Shown here: piece by piece, positions 1 through 14,705 of the stretch
How positions within the stretch are numbered: position 1 is the stretch's first letter
Layout of the letters: every line of letters begins with the position of its first letter
NCBI RefSeq assembly: GCF_001708445.1
Contig: NZ_CP015637.1
Coordinates: 5,581,001 to 5,645,000, forward strand
Length of the DNA: 64,000 nt
Source: Pseudomonas fluorescens
GTDB taxonomy: Bacteria > Pseudomonadota > Gammaproteobacteria > Pseudomonadales > Pseudomonadaceae
Direction: 5' to 3'
Position numbers and translations under genes: made by a program
Notes under the pieces: generated by a model
Seen by the model: only the letters and a program-made list of their open reading frames with translations
The model's database searches: none
What the model was told of the DNA's origin: nothing

Positions 1-72
1 CCGCGACAAAGCTGGGGCGGAAGTATACGACCGATCCCTTACAGGGTCAATGTAACCTTCCACCTACAAGAA
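1..72. other. Non-coding left edge
   Basis: No gene is seen here. In pseudomonads a tRNA-fMet often follows this tRNA-Leu on the same strand. The first five bases, read on the minus strand, are CGCGG, which would fit the 5' end of such a tRNA, but five bases are too few to call it. Confidence 0.3.
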
Positions 73-90
73 AGCCCGCAACAGCGGGCT
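73..90 (-). terminator. Intrinsic terminator-like hairpin after tRNA-Leu
   Basis: On the minus strand a 7-bp stem AGCCCGC/GCGGGCT closes a 4-base loop and is followed by TTCTTG. It lies 11 bases beyond the tRNA-Leu 3' end, so it probably ends the secG/tRNA-Leu transcript. The U-run is short. Confidence 0.55.
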
Positions 91-101
91 CTCCTGATAA
101 T

Positions 102-187
102 TGGTACCGAGAAGGGGACTCGAACCCCTACACCCTATGGGCACAACCACCTCAAGGTTGCGTGTCTACCAATTCCACCACCTCGGC
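102..187 (-). tRNA. leuT-like: tRNA-Leu (anticodon GAG)
   Basis: Read on the minus strand, the 86-nt sequence starts GCCGAGG and ends in an encoded CCA. The acceptor stem pairs GCCGAGG with the 3' arm CTCGGTA. There is a TTCGAGTCC T-arm, a class II long variable arm and the anticodon loop CTTGAGG, giving GAG, which reads CUC/CUU leucine codons. It lies just downstream of secG and is probably cotranscribed with it. Confidence 0.95.
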
Positions 188-209
188 AATACAGCGTTTA
201 CAACCCTTC

Positions 210-593
210 TTACTTCTGCTCTTGAGCTGGAGGTACGTCAGTCGCTGGAGTAGCCGACTTTTGCTCTTGAAGCACCGGGACATCATCAGAAGCCGGTTTT
301 GCTTTTGGCACTTCCAACACTGCTGGGTTTGGGAGACCTACTTGAGTCAGCACATGAGCTTTCTCTTTAGCAAAGTAACCTAACCCCAAGCTGGTTATGA
401 AGAAACCGGCGGCAAGTATAGCAGTAAACTTACTAAGAAAGGTAGAGGAACCTTGGCTTCCGAATACAGTATTTGAAGCACCTGCACCGAAAGACGCACC
501 AGCATCCGCACCTTTACCCTGTTGCAACAAAACCAGGGCAACTACGCCCAGGGCAGCCAACAGATGAAAAACGACTACGACTGTTTCCAGCAT
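210..593 (-). CDS. secG: SecG, protein-export membrane protein
   Basis: Small subunit of the SecYEG translocon, which moves unfolded proteins across the inner membrane. The 127-aa product starts [12 protein letters not shown]. It has two membrane segments (about residues 3-22 and 52-72) separated by the family's glycine-rich loop with [14 protein letters not shown] residues. The tail is long, charged and rich in Pro, Ala, Lys and Glu, as in pseudomonad SecG. I chose this internal ATG over the upstream in-frame start at 641, because that start would overlap tpiA and add residues foreign to SecG. It lies 4 bp after tpiA and ahead of tRNA-Leu, the usual Pseudomonas order. Confidence 0.95.
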   Translation of the reverse strand: MLETVVVVFHLLAALGVVALVLLQQGKGADAGASFGAGASNTVFGSQGSSTFLSKFTAILAAGFFITSLGLGYFAKEKAHVLTQVGLPNPAVLEVPKAKPASDDVPVLQEQKSATPATDVPPAQEQK

Positions 594-597
594 TTTT

Positions 598-1353
598 TCA
601 GTTTCCCGCGGCGCGACAAATCGCACCGAACTCATCTGCATTCAGGGAGGCTCCACCAATGAGCCCCCCATCGATATCCGGCATGCCGAACAGTTCGACC
701 GCATTGGCCGCCTTCACGCTGCCGCCGTATAGAAGACGCACACCTTGTGCGACTTCAGAATTCTCTGCCGCCAACTGCGCGCGGATGGCTGCGTGCACAT
801 CCTGCGCCTGTTGCGGTGTAGCAGTCAGCCCGGTACCAATGGCCCAGACCGGCTCGTAAGCAATTACTGCCTTTGCAAATGCACCAACACCCAACTCTTC
901 AATGATGCTGCCCAGCTGACGCGAGACAACCTCAAGAGTCTTACCCGACTCGCGCTGCTCAAGGGTCTCCCCTATGCACAACACTGGAATCAGGCCACAA
1001 GCCTGTGCTGCCGCGAACTTGCGGTTGAGCGTTCCATCACGCTCACCCATCATCTGACGGCGCTCGGAGTGCCCGACAAGCACGTAGGAACAACCCGCAT
1101 CGACCAACTGACTTGGTGCAGTTTCACCCGTCAGAGCACCTTGCATGGCTTCCACTGCAGAATTCTGCGCGCCGACCTGAATCGACTTACCTTTCAAGCC
1201 ATCAACCACTTGGGTGATATGCAGGCAAGGCGGGAAAACCGCAACATCAACACCGCTAGGCAAGGCCAAGTGACGAAGGCCATTGATCAGCTCAGCGACA
1301 CTGGCGCGGGTACCGTGCATCTTCCAGTTACCAGCTACCATAGTGCGACGCAT
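598..1353 (-). CDS. tpiA: Triosephosphate isomerase
   Basis: Interconverts dihydroxyacetone phosphate and glyceraldehyde 3-phosphate in the cytosol. The 251-aa length is normal for the family. Visible active-site residues are N9 and K11 in GNWKMHG, the electrophile H95 in VGHSERR, and the catalytic base E167 in [11 protein letters not shown]. The phosphate-binding LLYGGSV loop lies near the C-terminus. It is followed 4 bp later by secG on the same strand and preceded by glmM, so a common transcript is likely. Confidence 0.97.
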   Translation of the reverse strand: MRRTMVAGNWKMHGTRASVAELINGLRHLALPSGVDVAVFPPCLHITQVVDGLKGKSIQVGAQNSAVEAMQGALTGETAPSQLVDAGCSYVLVGHSERRQMMGERDGTLNRKFAAAQACGLIPVLCIGETLEQRESGKTLEVVSRQLGSIIEELGVGAFAKAVIAYEPVWAIGTGLTATPQQAQDVHAAIRAQLAAENSEVAQGVRLLYGGSVKAANAVELFGMPDIDGGLIGGASLNADEFGAICRAAGN

Positions 1354-1419
1354 GCTGTACCTCGTCGGTCAAAGTGGGCGCAGATGTTACCCAACCACAT
1401 CATCACTGGCAAGCCGAAT

Positions 1420-2757
1420 TCAGGCGCAAACTTCAGTTACCAGTTTTGCCAGGTCTTCGGCGTGCCCCCGAACCTGTGTTTCATCCTCGCCTTCGACCAT
1501 AACGCGCACCAAAGGCTCCGTACCGGACTTGCGTAGCAATACGCGACCACGTCCCGCCATCGCCAGGGTCACGCGCTCGCAGGCCTCTTTGACAGCAGGG
1601 TGCTCGATCGGATTATCGCCACCGGCAAATCGCACATTGAGCAACACTTGCGGACATTTGCGCAGGGCTTGACGCGCCTGGGCAAGACTCTCGTCGCGTC
1701 GACGCAATGCCAGCAGCACTTGTAGCGCGGCAATAATGGCGTCGCCCGTAGTCGTGTGCTGGAAGCACACCACGTGCCCCGAGTTCTCGCCACCCACCTG
1801 CCAATTACGCTCCTGCAGTTCGGCGATCACATAACGGTCACCCACATTCGCACGAACAAACGGAACCCCCAGCTCGGCCAAGGCCAGCTCAAGCCCGAGA
1901 TTACTCATCAGCGTGCCAACGACGCCGCCTTGCAGCTTGTTACGCTCATGCAGATCGCGAGCGATGATGAACAGCAGGTCATCGCCATCAACCACGGTAC
2001 CGGTGTGATCAACCATCAGGACACGATCACCGTCGCCATCAAACGCGATACCCAGGTCGGCATGCTCAGCCAGAACGGCTGCCTGCAGTTGCTCCATATG
2101 GGTCGAGCCGCAGTTTTCATTGATGTTCAGCCCGTTAGGCTGAGCCGACAGCACGGTAACCTGCGCACCCAATTCCTTGAATACACTTGGCGCCACCTTG
2201 TAGGTCGCACCATGGGCGCAGTCGACAACAATCTTCAACCCCGCAAAATTGGTACTACTTGGCACACTGCTCTTGCAGAATTCGATATAACGGCCAGACG
2301 CGTCATTGATTCTCGACACCTTGCCCAGCTTACTGGATTCGACCACCGTCATCGGCGCATCCAGAAGCTCTTCGATCATCAACTCGATCTCGTCAGGCAG
2401 CTTGGTGCCCTGCCCCGAGAAAAACTTGATGCCATTATCGTCATGGGGATTGTGCGAAGCACTGATCACGATACCGGCTTCAGCGTGGAAAGTACGCGTC
2501 AGGTATGCGATCGCCGGGGTCGGCATCGGCCCCAGCAGCATAACGTCAGCACCGGCAGCGGACAGACCCGCCTCCAGTGCCGATTCAAACATATAACCCG
2601 AGATACGGGTGTCCTTGCCCACCAGGATGCGGCATGCGCCCATGCTACGGAAAGCCATACCGGCCGCCCAACCCAGCTTGAGCATGAAATCAGGAGTAAT
2701 CGGATATTCGCCGACCCGACCACGGATACCGTCGGTGCCAAAGTATTTTTTAGTCAT
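1420..2757 (-). CDS. glmM: Phosphoglucosamine mutase
   Basis: Converts glucosamine 6-phosphate to glucosamine 1-phosphate for UDP-GlcNAc, and hence peptidoglycan and LPS, synthesis. The 445-aa product is full length. It shows the N-terminal [10 protein letters not shown], the phosphoserine loop [12 protein letters not shown] with S101, the Mg-binding DGDGDR at 240-245, the sugar-specificity GGENSGH loop and the C-terminal [12 protein letters not shown] phosphate-binding loop. It begins 16 bp after folP, in the conserved ftsH-folP-glmM arrangement. Confidence 0.97.
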   Translation of the reverse strand: MTKKYFGTDGIRGRVGEYPITPDFMLKLGWAAGMAFRSMGACRILVGKDTRISGYMFESALEAGLSAAGADVMLLGPMPTPAIAYLTRTFHAEAGIVISASHNPHDDNGIKFFSGQGTKLPDEIELMIEELLDAPMTVVESSKLGKVSRINDASGRYIEFCKSSVPSSTNFAGLKIVVDCAHGATYKVAPSVFKELGAQVTVLSAQPNGLNINENCGSTHMEQLQAAVLAEHADLGIAFDGDGDRVLMVDHTGTVVDGDDLLFIIARDLHERNKLQGGVVGTLMSNLGLELALAELGVPFVRANVGDRYVIAELQERNWQVGGENSGHVVCFQHTTTGDAIIAALQVLLALRRRDESLAQARQALRKCPQVLLNVRFAGGDNPIEHPAVKEACERVTLAMAGRGRVLLRKSGTEPLVRVMVEGEDETQVRGHAEDLAKLVTEVCA

Positions 2758-2773
2758 AAGTGCTCCATCATTC

Positions 2774-3625
2774 TTATTCGGCTGATTCTACAGCGGCGAT
2801 CATTCGCACCACATCGACGGTCTCGGCGACATCATGCACGCGCAAGATACGCGCGCCCTTGGTTACCGCAAGCGCCGCAAGTGCAAGGCCACCGTACAAC
2901 CGCTCACCCACCGGACGATTCAAGGCGAGCCCTATCATGCTCTTGCGCGAAACCCCAACCAACAGGGGCCGACCAAGGGCATGCAAAGCTTCCATATGCT
3001 TGAACAGGCTTAAATTGTGCTGCAAGGTCTTGGCGAACCCGAACCCGGGATCAAGGATGATCTTCTCAAGCGGGATACCAACAGTGGCGCATTGCGCGAT
3101 CCGCGCAGCAAGGAACCCACTCACTTCACCCACCAGGTCGTCATAGTGAGGGCAGTCCTGCATGTTGCCGGGCTCACCCAACATATGCATCAGGCACACT
3201 GGAAGGCCGGACGCCGCCGCCGCATCCAAGGCACCGTCACGCTGCAGCGAACGCACGTCATTGATGAGTCCCGCACCCAGGCGCGCTGCCTCACGCATCA
3301 CCGCTGGCGTGGATGTATCAACCGATATGATGACATCCAGTTCACGAGCAATGCGCTCGACAACCGGCGCCACGCGCTCCAGTTCCTCCAACGGAGAAAC
3401 AAAGCGAGCGCCAGGCCGAGTGGACTCACCACCGACATCAATCAGGGTCGCTCCTGCAGCCACCATCGACTCAGCATGACGCAACGCTGCGTCCAGCTGG
3501 CTGAAGCGGCCGCCGTCAGAAAAGGAATCAGGGGTGACATTAAGAATGCCCATGACATGTGTCTGGGCCAAATCAAGAACCCGGTTGCCGCAAGGCAACC
3601 GGGTAGAGGACAACGCAAAAGTCAT
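2774..3625 (-). CDS. folP: Dihydropteroate synthase
   Basis: Joins 6-hydroxymethyl-7,8-dihydropterin diphosphate to p-aminobenzoate in folate synthesis and is the sulfonamide target. The 283-aa TIM-barrel protein shows the family signatures [15 protein letters not shown] (about residues 25-39), [10 protein letters not shown] and DPGFGFAKT. The start lies 8 bp after the ftsH stop, and glmM follows 16 bp downstream, so translation is probably coupled. Confidence 0.97.
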   Translation of the reverse strand: MTFALSSTRLPCGNRVLDLAQTHVMGILNVTPDSFSDGGRFSQLDAALRHAESMVAAGATLIDVGGESTRPGARFVSPLEELERVAPVVERIARELDVIISVDTSTPAVMREAARLGAGLINDVRSLQRDGALDAAAASGLPVCLMHMLGEPGNMQDCPHYDDLVGEVSGFLAARIAQCATVGIPLEKIILDPGFGFAKTLQHNLSLFKHMEALHALGRPLLVGVSRKSMIGLALNRPVGERLYGGLALAALAVTKGARILRVHDVAETVDVVRMIAAVESAE

Positions 3626-3633
3626 TTCAAACC

Positions 3634-5553
3634 TTAGTGGTCAGCTGCGGGGCCGCCGATCGGGGTTTCAGGGCGTTCATTCTGCACCACTGGCGGAGTA
3701 CCCGAGGTACCTGAACCACCTTCCCAATCGCGAGGCTCACGCGGTGTACGGCCAGCCATGATGTCGTCGATCTGATCGGCATCGATGGTTTCGTACTTCA
3801 TCAGCGCATCAGCCATCGCATCCAATTTGTCGCGATTGTCGGTCAGGATCTGCTTGGCCGTACCGTAGCACTGGTCAATGATGCTGCGCACTTCGGAGTC
3901 GATCAGCTTGGCTGTCTCACCAGAGAAGCTGGCGCTCTGACCGCCACCACCACGACCCAGGAATACTTCACCCTCTTCCTCGGCATACATCAACGGACCG
4001 AGTTTTTCCGACAACCCCCACTTGGTCACCATGTTCCGTGCAATCTGGCTGGCACGCATGATGTCGTTGGAGGCACCGGTGGTCACCCCGTCGAAGCCCA
4101 AGGTCATCTCTTCAGCGATACGACCGCCGTACAGCGAACAGATCTGGCTGATCAGCGCACGCTTGGAGAGGCTGTAGCGATCCTCCTCCGGCAGGAACAT
4201 GGTGACACCCAGCGCCCGACCACGAGGAATGATCGAAACTTTATAGACAGGGTCATGCTCAGGCACCACACGCCCTACAATGGCGTGGCCAGCTTCGTGA
4301 TAAGCGGTGTTTTGCTTCTCTTTCTCGGACATGACCATGGATTTGCGCTCAGCGCCCATCATGATCTTGTCTTTCGCCAGCTCGAATTCTTTCATTTCAA
4401 CGATGCGCTTGCCGGTACGGGCCGCAAACAGCGAAGCCTCGTTTACCAAGTTGGCCAGGTCAGCACCCGAGAAACCTGGGGTACCACGGGCGATCACGGC
4501 CGGAGCCACGTCGTCACCCATCGGCACTTTACGCATGTGGACTTTCAGGATCTGTTCGCGACCACGGATATCCGGCAAGCCAACCACCACCTGGCGGTCG
4601 AAACGACCTGGACGCAGCAGCGCAGGGTCCAGCACGTCCGGACGGTTGGTCGCGGCGATTACGATGATGCCATCGTTCATCTCGAAACCATCCATCTCAA
4701 CCAGCAACTGGTTGAGGGTCTGCTCACGCTCATCATGACCGCCGCCCATGCCAGCGCCACGATGACGACCTACGGCATCGATTTCGTCGATGAAAATGAT
4801 GCACGGTGCGTGCTTCTTGGCCTGCTCGAACATATCGCGAACACGGCTGGCACCGACGCCGACAAACATCTCGACGAAGTCAGAACCGGAAATGGTGAAG
4901 AATGGCACTTTGGCTTCACCGGCAATCGCCTTGGCGAGCAAGGTTTTACCGGTACCTGGAGGACCAACCATCAGCACCCCGCGAGGGATACGGCCGCCCA
5001 GGCGCTGGAACTTGCCTGGGTCGCGCAGGAACTCTACAAGTTCACCGACTTCTTCCTTGGCTTCGTCGCAACCAGCAACGTCAGCCAGGGTGGTTTTCAC
5101 CTGGTCTTCGGAGAGCAGGCGCGCCTTGCTCTTGCCGAAGCTCATCGGCCCGCCCTTGCCTCCCGCACCACCTTGCATCTGGCGCATGAAAAACATGAAC
5201 ACGGCGATAATCACCAGGATCGGGAAGCTGGCGACCAGCAACTGGGTCCAGATGCTCTGCTGCTCAGGCTGCTTGCCTTCAACAACCACGTGGTTATCCA
5301 CCAGGTCGCCGATCAAACCGTTGTCCTGAATTGCCGGACGAATGGTCTTGAAGCTGTCGCCATCGTTGCGTTTGCCGGTGATCACGTAGCCATCAACCGC
5401 TACGCGCTCGACCTTGCCATCCTTAACTTGCTGGATGAAGTCGGAATAGTTGAGGGTCTGCGGCTCGTTAGGGCTGGAGAAGTTGTTCATCACCGTCACG
5501 AGGACAGCCGCGATGATCAACCACAGGATCAGATTCTTTGCCATATCGTTCAA
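3634..5553 (-). CDS. ftsH: ATP-dependent zinc metalloprotease FtsH
   Basis: Inner-membrane AAA+ protease that degrades misassembled membrane proteins and short-lived regulators. The 639-aa product has an N-terminal membrane anchor (about 7-22), a periplasmic region, a second anchor (about 105-122), Walker A GPPGTGKT at 197-204, Walker B IIFIDE at 252-257 and the zinc site HEAGH at 419-423. The listed start is a TTG with AGAGGG seven bases upstream. An ATG three codons further in is the alternative, but it has poor Shine-Dalgarno spacing. It heads the ftsH-folP-glmM run. No clear sigma-32 site was seen in front of it. Confidence 0.97.
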   Translation of the reverse strand: MNDMAKNLILWLIIAAVLVTVMNNFSSPNEPQTLNYSDFIQQVKDGKVERVAVDGYVITGKRNDGDSFKTIRPAIQDNGLIGDLVDNHVVVEGKQPEQQSIWTQLLVASFPILVIIAVFMFFMRQMQGGAGGKGGPMSFGKSKARLLSEDQVKTTLADVAGCDEAKEEVGELVEFLRDPGKFQRLGGRIPRGVLMVGPPGTGKTLLAKAIAGEAKVPFFTISGSDFVEMFVGVGASRVRDMFEQAKKHAPCIIFIDEIDAVGRHRGAGMGGGHDEREQTLNQLLVEMDGFEMNDGIIVIAATNRPDVLDPALLRPGRFDRQVVVGLPDIRGREQILKVHMRKVPMGDDVAPAVIARGTPGFSGADLANLVNEASLFAARTGKRIVEMKEFELAKDKIMMGAERKSMVMSEKEKQNTAYHEAGHAIVGRVVPEHDPVYKVSIIPRGRALGVTMFLPEEDRYSLSKRALISQICSLYGGRIAEEMTLGFDGVTTGASNDIMRASQIARNMVTKWGLSEKLGPLMYAEEEGEVFLGRGGGGQSASFSGETAKLIDSEVRSIIDQCYGTAKQILTDNRDKLDAMADALMKYETIDADQIDDIMAGRTPREPRDWEGGSGTSGTPPVVQNERPETPIGGPAADH

Positions 5554-5744
5554 TTAACTACCCTCTGAAGCAAGCTCCGCTACTGGCGCGCGCTTCGCAT
5601 GATATTCACCGGCCTAACTTACTACATTACCTACAACTCTGGCAGGCGCCGTCTGTAACCCTTTGTGAAACTTTGACTACACAATATTCGTAAAGCTTCG
5701 TGACGAAAGCGATATAAAAAAACCTATCGCCCTCCTCGAATTCC

Positions 5745-6395
5745 TCAAAAACGCTCTTCACTCGCCGCGCCTTCGACACCACGGAAGCCGCGGCACAGCA
5801 AGTATTGCTCTCTGGACCTGTCCCGGGAAGAGTCAGGCTTACGCGTCTGCACCTTGTCGAACAACTTGCGGATGTTCTTGTGGTACTCGTCAAAACCTTC
5901 TCCCTGGAACACCTTCACCAGGAAATCGCCACCAGGACGCAACACCCGACCCGCCAGATCCAGCGCCAATTCGCAAAGGAACATGGCCCGCGGCATATCA
6001 ACGGCCGGTAATCCACTCATATTGGGGGCCATGTCGGAAATCACAAGGTCTACCTGCGAATTTCCCACAGCCTCGAGGATCTGGGCGAGCACGGTGTCCT
6101 GGGTAAAGTCGCCATGAACGAAGGTCACGTCCGGGATGCTGTCCATTTCGAGGATGTCGGAAGCGATCAGGCGACCTTGACCACCAATCAGACGACTGGT
6201 CACCTGGGACCACCCACCAGGGGCCGCACCAAGATCGATAACGCTCATGCCTGGACGAATCAACTTGTCCTTGTCCTGGATCTCCAACAGCTTGTAGCTG
6301 GCCCGGGAACGATAGCCATCCTTTTGCGCCTTTTTGACGTAAGGATCGTTGAAATGCTCTTGCAGCCACTTAAGGCTAGTTTTGGAACGGGCCAC
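5745..6395 (-). CDS. rlmE: 23S rRNA 2'-O-ribose U2552 methyltransferase
   Basis: RlmE (FtsJ/RrmJ) methylates U2552 in the A-loop of 23S rRNA late in 50S assembly, using SAM. The 216-aa product has the SAM-binding motif [13 protein letters not shown] (about 53-65), the acidic SDMAPNMSG motif, VKVFQGEG and the C-terminal [12 protein letters not shown], which together hold the K-D-K-E catalytic set. The C-terminus is a few residues longer than in E. coli. It lies 190 bp upstream of ftsH on the same strand and is divergent from yhbY. Confidence 0.96.
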   Translation of the reverse strand: MARSKTSLKWLQEHFNDPYVKKAQKDGYRSRASYKLLEIQDKDKLIRPGMSVIDLGAAPGGWSQVTSRLIGGQGRLIASDILEMDSIPDVTFVHGDFTQDTVLAQILEAVGNSQVDLVISDMAPNMSGLPAVDMPRAMFLCELALDLAGRVLRPGGDFLVKVFQGEGFDEYHKNIRKLFDKVQTRKPDSSRDRSREQYLLCRGFRGVEGAASEERF

Positions 6396-6500
6396 GGGCC
6401 ACCTCGAAAATAAAACGGGTCGTGATTAACTGGGCGGTCCCGGACTCGCTCGGGTAAACTGGCCGCCGCTTTTTACAAGATCAGACGCAGGGGTCAGATT
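6396..6500. promoter_or_regulatory. Divergent rlmE / yhbY intergenic region
   Basis: This 105 bp gap separates two genes that point away from each other, so it must carry both promoters unless one lies in a neighbouring gene. I could not pick convincing -35/-10 pairs. A GGGGTC stretch about nine bases before the yhbY ATG is only a weak Shine-Dalgarno. Confidence 0.4.
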
Positions 6501-6809
6501 ATGCCGCTCACTCAAGAGCAGAAGAAACAGTACAAATCCATTGGCCACCATCTGAAACCAGTTTTGATTGTGGCAGACAACGGTTTGACTGAAGGTGTGT
6601 TAGCCGAACTTGAACGCGCACTGGGCGATCACGAACTGATCAAGATCAAGGTCAACATCCTTGACCGCGAAGCGCGCCTGGCCGCCATTGCAGAACTGTG
6701 CAAGGTGGGCAAGGCGGACCTGGTTCAGGTCATCGGCAAGATGGCGCTGCTGTATCGCAAGAACTTCAGCGTCAACAAGCAACTGTCGAACGTTCATCGC
6801 TTCAAATGA
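6501..6809 (+). CDS. yhbY: YhbY family ribosome assembly RNA-binding protein
   Basis: A 102-aa single-domain CRS1/YhbY (CRM) protein that associates with pre-50S particles. The family signature is visible: MPLTQEQKKQYKSIGHHLKPV at the start, the basic GLTEGV loop, and the end KADLVQVIGKMALLYRK. Length matches the family. It is divergent from rlmE, another 50S maturation factor, and converges on the DUF4149-like gene. A GC-rich hairpin (6823-6841), with no U-run, lies at the junction. Confidence 0.93.
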   Translation: MPLTQEQKKQYKSIGHHLKPVLIVADNGLTEGVLAELERALGDHELIKIKVNILDREARLAAIAELCKVGKADLVQVIGKMALLYRKNFSVNKQLSNVHRFK

Positions 6810-6818
6810 CAACAAGGG

Positions 6819-7223
6819 TCACGGGCGCGCCTCGCGCGCCCCGCCACTCCACCCGGGCGCCGGCTGCATGACCAGCACCAGGCCGGAAAACCCTAGCACA
6901 AGATAGCTGAATAACTGCCAGCGCAACGCTTCCGGCAGCCATACACGCACCACGCAAAACATCGCGCATGCATACAGCGCCATCAACAGCAGTTGCCCGC
7001 GAATATCCCGCCACAAACTCCCCAAGCCTTCGGCCTTGATCAGCACCAGCGCCTGAAGCGTCACGCACGCCGCTGCGAAACTCACCAGCAACGCGCTCAA
7101 TAATCCATCGATTTCATCGATCAGCAACGGCGCCAGACCAATCAGGCCCAGCGCCGGTACCACGCCAATGTGCAACAACCACAGGCCACCCACCCAAAGC
7201 ATCTGGGCAAGCTGCCAAAGCAT
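6819..7223 (-). CDS. DUF4149-like integral membrane protein
   Basis: A 134-aa, strongly hydrophobic protein with four likely membrane segments, starting MLWQLAQMLWVGGLWLLHI. Pseudomonads commonly carry a DUF4149 protein of this size between greA and yhbY, and the sequence fits that family by general character. The function is unknown. I chose the ATG at 7223 because the longer in-frame start would overlap the end of greA. It is 28 bp downstream of greA and probably cotranscribed. Its last codons contain a GC-rich inverted repeat that may act as a transcript end for yhbY. Confidence 0.8.
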   Translation of the reverse strand: MLWQLAQMLWVGGLWLLHIGVVPALGLIGLAPLLIDEIDGLLSALLVSFAAACVTLQALVLIKAEGLGSLWRDIRGQLLLMALYACAMFCVVRVWLPEALRWQLFSYLVLGFSGLVLVMQPAPGWSGGAREARP

Positions 7224-7251
7224 AGCGCCCGCACGAAGCGGGCGCCGCCTT

Positions 7252-7724
7252 TCAGATATGGCGGACTTCAACAATCTCGTACTCGATCACGCCGCCAGGC
7301 GTCTTGACCGCCACCACATCACCCTCTTCCTTGGCAATCAAGGCGCGAGCCAGTGGAGAACCAACGGAGATCTTGCCGAGTTTGAAGTCAGCTTCGTCCT
7401 CACCCACGATGTGGTAGACCACGCTTTCGTCAGTCTCGACGTTAGCGATTTCCACTGTTGTGCCGAAAATCACTTTGCCGGTATGCGGGATGGTCGTGAC
7501 GTCAATGATCACCGCATTCTGCATACGGCCTTCGATGTCACGGATCCGCGCCTCGACCATACCCTGCTGCTCGCGAGCAGCGTGGTATTCGGCGTTTTCC
7601 TTCAAGTCACCCAGCTCGCGGGCCGTACCGATGTCCTGGCTCAGCTTTGGACGTACGACCTTGGTCAGATGGGCGTGCTCCTCTTCCAAGGCCTTCGCGC
7701 CTTGGACGGTCATTGGGTATTTGG

Positions 7725-7728
<4 letters not shown>
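7252..7728 (-). CDS. greA: Transcription elongation factor GreA
   Basis: Binds the RNA polymerase secondary channel and stimulates cleavage of backtracked RNA. The 158-aa product has the N-terminal coiled coil (about 8-75) opening [17 protein letters not shown], with the acidic DLKENAEYH tip, and the C-terminal FKBP-like domain with [17 protein letters not shown]. Its ATG overlaps the carB stop by four bases (ATGA), indicating translational coupling. Confidence 0.97.
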
Positions 7729-10946
<3,218 letters not shown>

Positions 10947-11051
10947 GGGTTTGTCACTCAAATCCGCAGGTCAGTCGGCAAGCCGTCTTGAACAATCCTT
11001 GAAGAGCCTGCGGGGGCCACCGACATTCGGGGCCGCCCGCAAGCCACTCAG

Positions 11052-12188
11052 TCAGCGTCGCTTGGCCATCTCATTGATGAAACGGTCGAACAGCGGCGCT
11101 ACGTCGTTCGGGCCCGGGCTCGCTTCAGGGTGGCCCTGGAAGCTGAACGCACTCTTGTCGGTGCGCTCGATGCCTTGCAGGGAGCCGTCGAACAGCGACT
11201 TGTGAATCGCGCGGACATTACCCGGCAAAGTCGCTTCGTCCACCGCAAAACCGTGGTTCTGGCTGGTGATCATCACAACGCCAGTATCCAGGTCTTGTAC
11301 GGGGTGGTTGGCGCCGTGATGGCCATGCCCCATTTTCAAGGTCTTGGCGCCAGAGGCCAGGGCCAGCAGTTGATGCCCCAGGCAGATACCGAACACCGGA
11401 ATGTCGGTCTCCAGAACGTCCTTGATGGCCTTGATGGCATAGTCGCATGGCTCAGGGTCACCGGGGCCGTTGGACAGGAACACACCATCCGGTTGCAGGG
11501 CCAGCACGTCACTGGCCGGGGTTTGCGCCGGCACCACGGTCACGCGGCAACCACGCTCGACCAGCATGCGCAGGATGTTGTACTTGATGCCGTAGTCATA
11601 GGCGACCACGTGATACGACAGATCAGCCGCGTCGATGGTCGCGTGGCTGTCGGTCTTCAAGTCCCAGACAGTGGAGCGCCACTCGTACTGTTCCTTGGTG
11701 CTGACGACTTTCGCCAGGTCCATGCCCTTGAGGCCAGGGAAACCTTGCGCTGCGGCGATCGCTGCTTCTTCGGAAATATTGTCACCGGCCATGATGCAGC
11801 CGTTCTGCGAACCTTTTTCACGCAGGATGCGTGTCAGACGGCGCGTATCGATACCGGCGATCGCCACAACATTGTTGGCTTTCAGGTAATCGGATAGCGA
11901 CATCGTATTACGCCAGTTGCTCGCAACCAGAGGCAGGTCACGAATCACCAGGCCCGCCGACCAGACACGATCAGACTCGACGTCTTCCGGTGTAGTACCG
12001 GTGTTGCCAATGTGCGGATAGGTCAGGGTCACGATCTGTTGGGCGTAGGAAGGATCGGTAAGGATTTCCTGATAGCCGGTCATGGCAGTGTTAAACACTA
12101 CCTCTCCAACGGTTTGACCGTCGGCTCCAATGGCTTCGCCGCGAAAAATGCTGCCATCAGCAAGGGCGAGTATGGCTGGCTTAGTCAA
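11052..12188 (-). CDS. carA: Carbamoyl-phosphate synthase small subunit
   Basis: Glutaminase subunit that hydrolyses glutamine and channels ammonia to CarB. The 378-aa product has the CarA N-terminal domain followed by a class I amidotransferase domain, with the nucleophile cysteine in VFGICLGHQ and the His/Glu of GHPEASPGP near the end. The start is a TTG (TTG-ACT-AAG) preceded by a strong GGGAGG five bases away; no ATG gives a better N-terminus. A hairpin with a U-run lies in the leader (12234-12271). Confidence 0.96.
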   Translation of the reverse strand: MTKPAILALADGSIFRGEAIGADGQTVGEVVFNTAMTGYQEILTDPSYAQQIVTLTYPHIGNTGTTPEDVESDRVWSAGLVIRDLPLVASNWRNTMSLSDYLKANNVVAIAGIDTRRLTRILREKGSQNGCIMAGDNISEEAAIAAAQGFPGLKGMDLAKVVSTKEQYEWRSTVWDLKTDSHATIDAADLSYHVVAYDYGIKYNILRMLVERGCRVTVVPAQTPASDVLALQPDGVFLSNGPGDPEPCDYAIKAIKDVLETDIPVFGICLGHQLLALASGAKTLKMGHGHHGANHPVQDLDTGVVMITSQNHGFAVDEATLPGNVRAIHKSLFDGSLQGIERTDKSAFSFQGHPEASPGPNDVAPLFDRFINEMAKRR

Positions 12189-12233
12189 GAAGACCTCCCG
12201 TAAATAAAGCTTGAAAGGGCGATCGCAGGTTGT

Positions 12234-12271
12234 AAAAAAGCGGAGTGACGTATGGACACGTCACCCCGCTT
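12234..12271 (-). terminator. Terminator-like hairpin in the carA leader (possible attenuator)
   Basis: On the minus strand a 14-base arm AAGCGGGGTGACGT pairs, with one mismatch, to ACGTCACTCCGCTT around a 6-base loop and is followed by TTTTTT. It sits 46 bp upstream of the carA TTG, whereas dapB already has its own terminator at 12401-12437. It could therefore be a carAB attenuator rather than an operon end. No leader peptide was recognised. Confidence 0.6.
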
Positions 12272-12400
12272 CTTCACTGAATTATTCTGCGCGCTTTTAG
12301 TGGACACACTAAAGCTGTAGCTTACAGAAAAAGGCTTTTTTGGTCCACCGCTAATGAGCCTTAAAGGCAGGAGAATGCGACAGGACGTCGCTTAGCGGGT

Positions 12401-12437
12401 AAAACGGGGCCTCAGGATAATCCTGAAGCCCCGTTTT
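12401..12437 (-). terminator. Intrinsic terminator downstream of dapB
   Basis: A long inverted repeat with arms AAAACGGGGCCTCAGGA and TCCTGAAGCCCCGTTTT closes a 3-base loop. The A-run and T-run at either end make it able to work in both directions. It begins 10 bp beyond the dapB stop. Confidence 0.85.
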
Positions 12438-12446
12438 AGCTATCGA

Positions 12447-14388
<1,942 letters not shown>

Positions 14389-14705
14389 AAGTCTTTGCAC
14401 TCTTAAGGACGTTCGGCCAGACCCTCCTGAGCCCTGCCAAACTCGTTGAGCCCCAATACAGGCCCGGACCCAACTCACGTCAATTCAACGATCCTGGTCA
14501 TAACTGCTTTCAGCCAGGGACCCGGCCAAAAACGCGGTGACTGTCGCCCAGGAAGCAGGAGCATTCCCGATCACACCGCCAACATCCGAACGTTGTCGCA
14601 TGCTGTAAAAATTCGCATACCCCAGACACACCAACGCGGGAGCAAGCTCCCGCGCGGCGACATCCTACCAGTCACCGCTTGATAGCGGTCAACCGGCCAA
14701 GCAGA
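14389..14705. other. dnaK-dnaJ intergenic region with a REP-like hairpin
   Basis: These 317 bp contain no convincing gene. The perfect inverted repeat CGCGGGAGC-AA-GCTCCCGCG (14635-14654) has the core of the GGGAGCAAGCTCCC-type REP elements common in the P. fluorescens group. No U-run follows on either strand, so it may stabilise the dnaK mRNA 3' end rather than terminate. No sigma-32 site was found before dnaJ. Confidence 0.55.

Noticed and set aside
4255..5568. A 437-codon plus-strand frame opposite ftsH
   Set aside because: Shadow of ftsH; its composition is that of an antisense frame.
6823..6841. GC-rich hairpin at the yhbY / DUF4149 junction as a terminator
   Set aside because: There is no U-run and it lies within coding sequence of the convergent gene, so it is mentioned only in passing.
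14635..14654. Perfect hairpin between dnaK and dnaJ as an intrinsic terminator
   Set aside because: No U-run on either strand, and the core resembles REP elements; kept only as a REP-like repeat.
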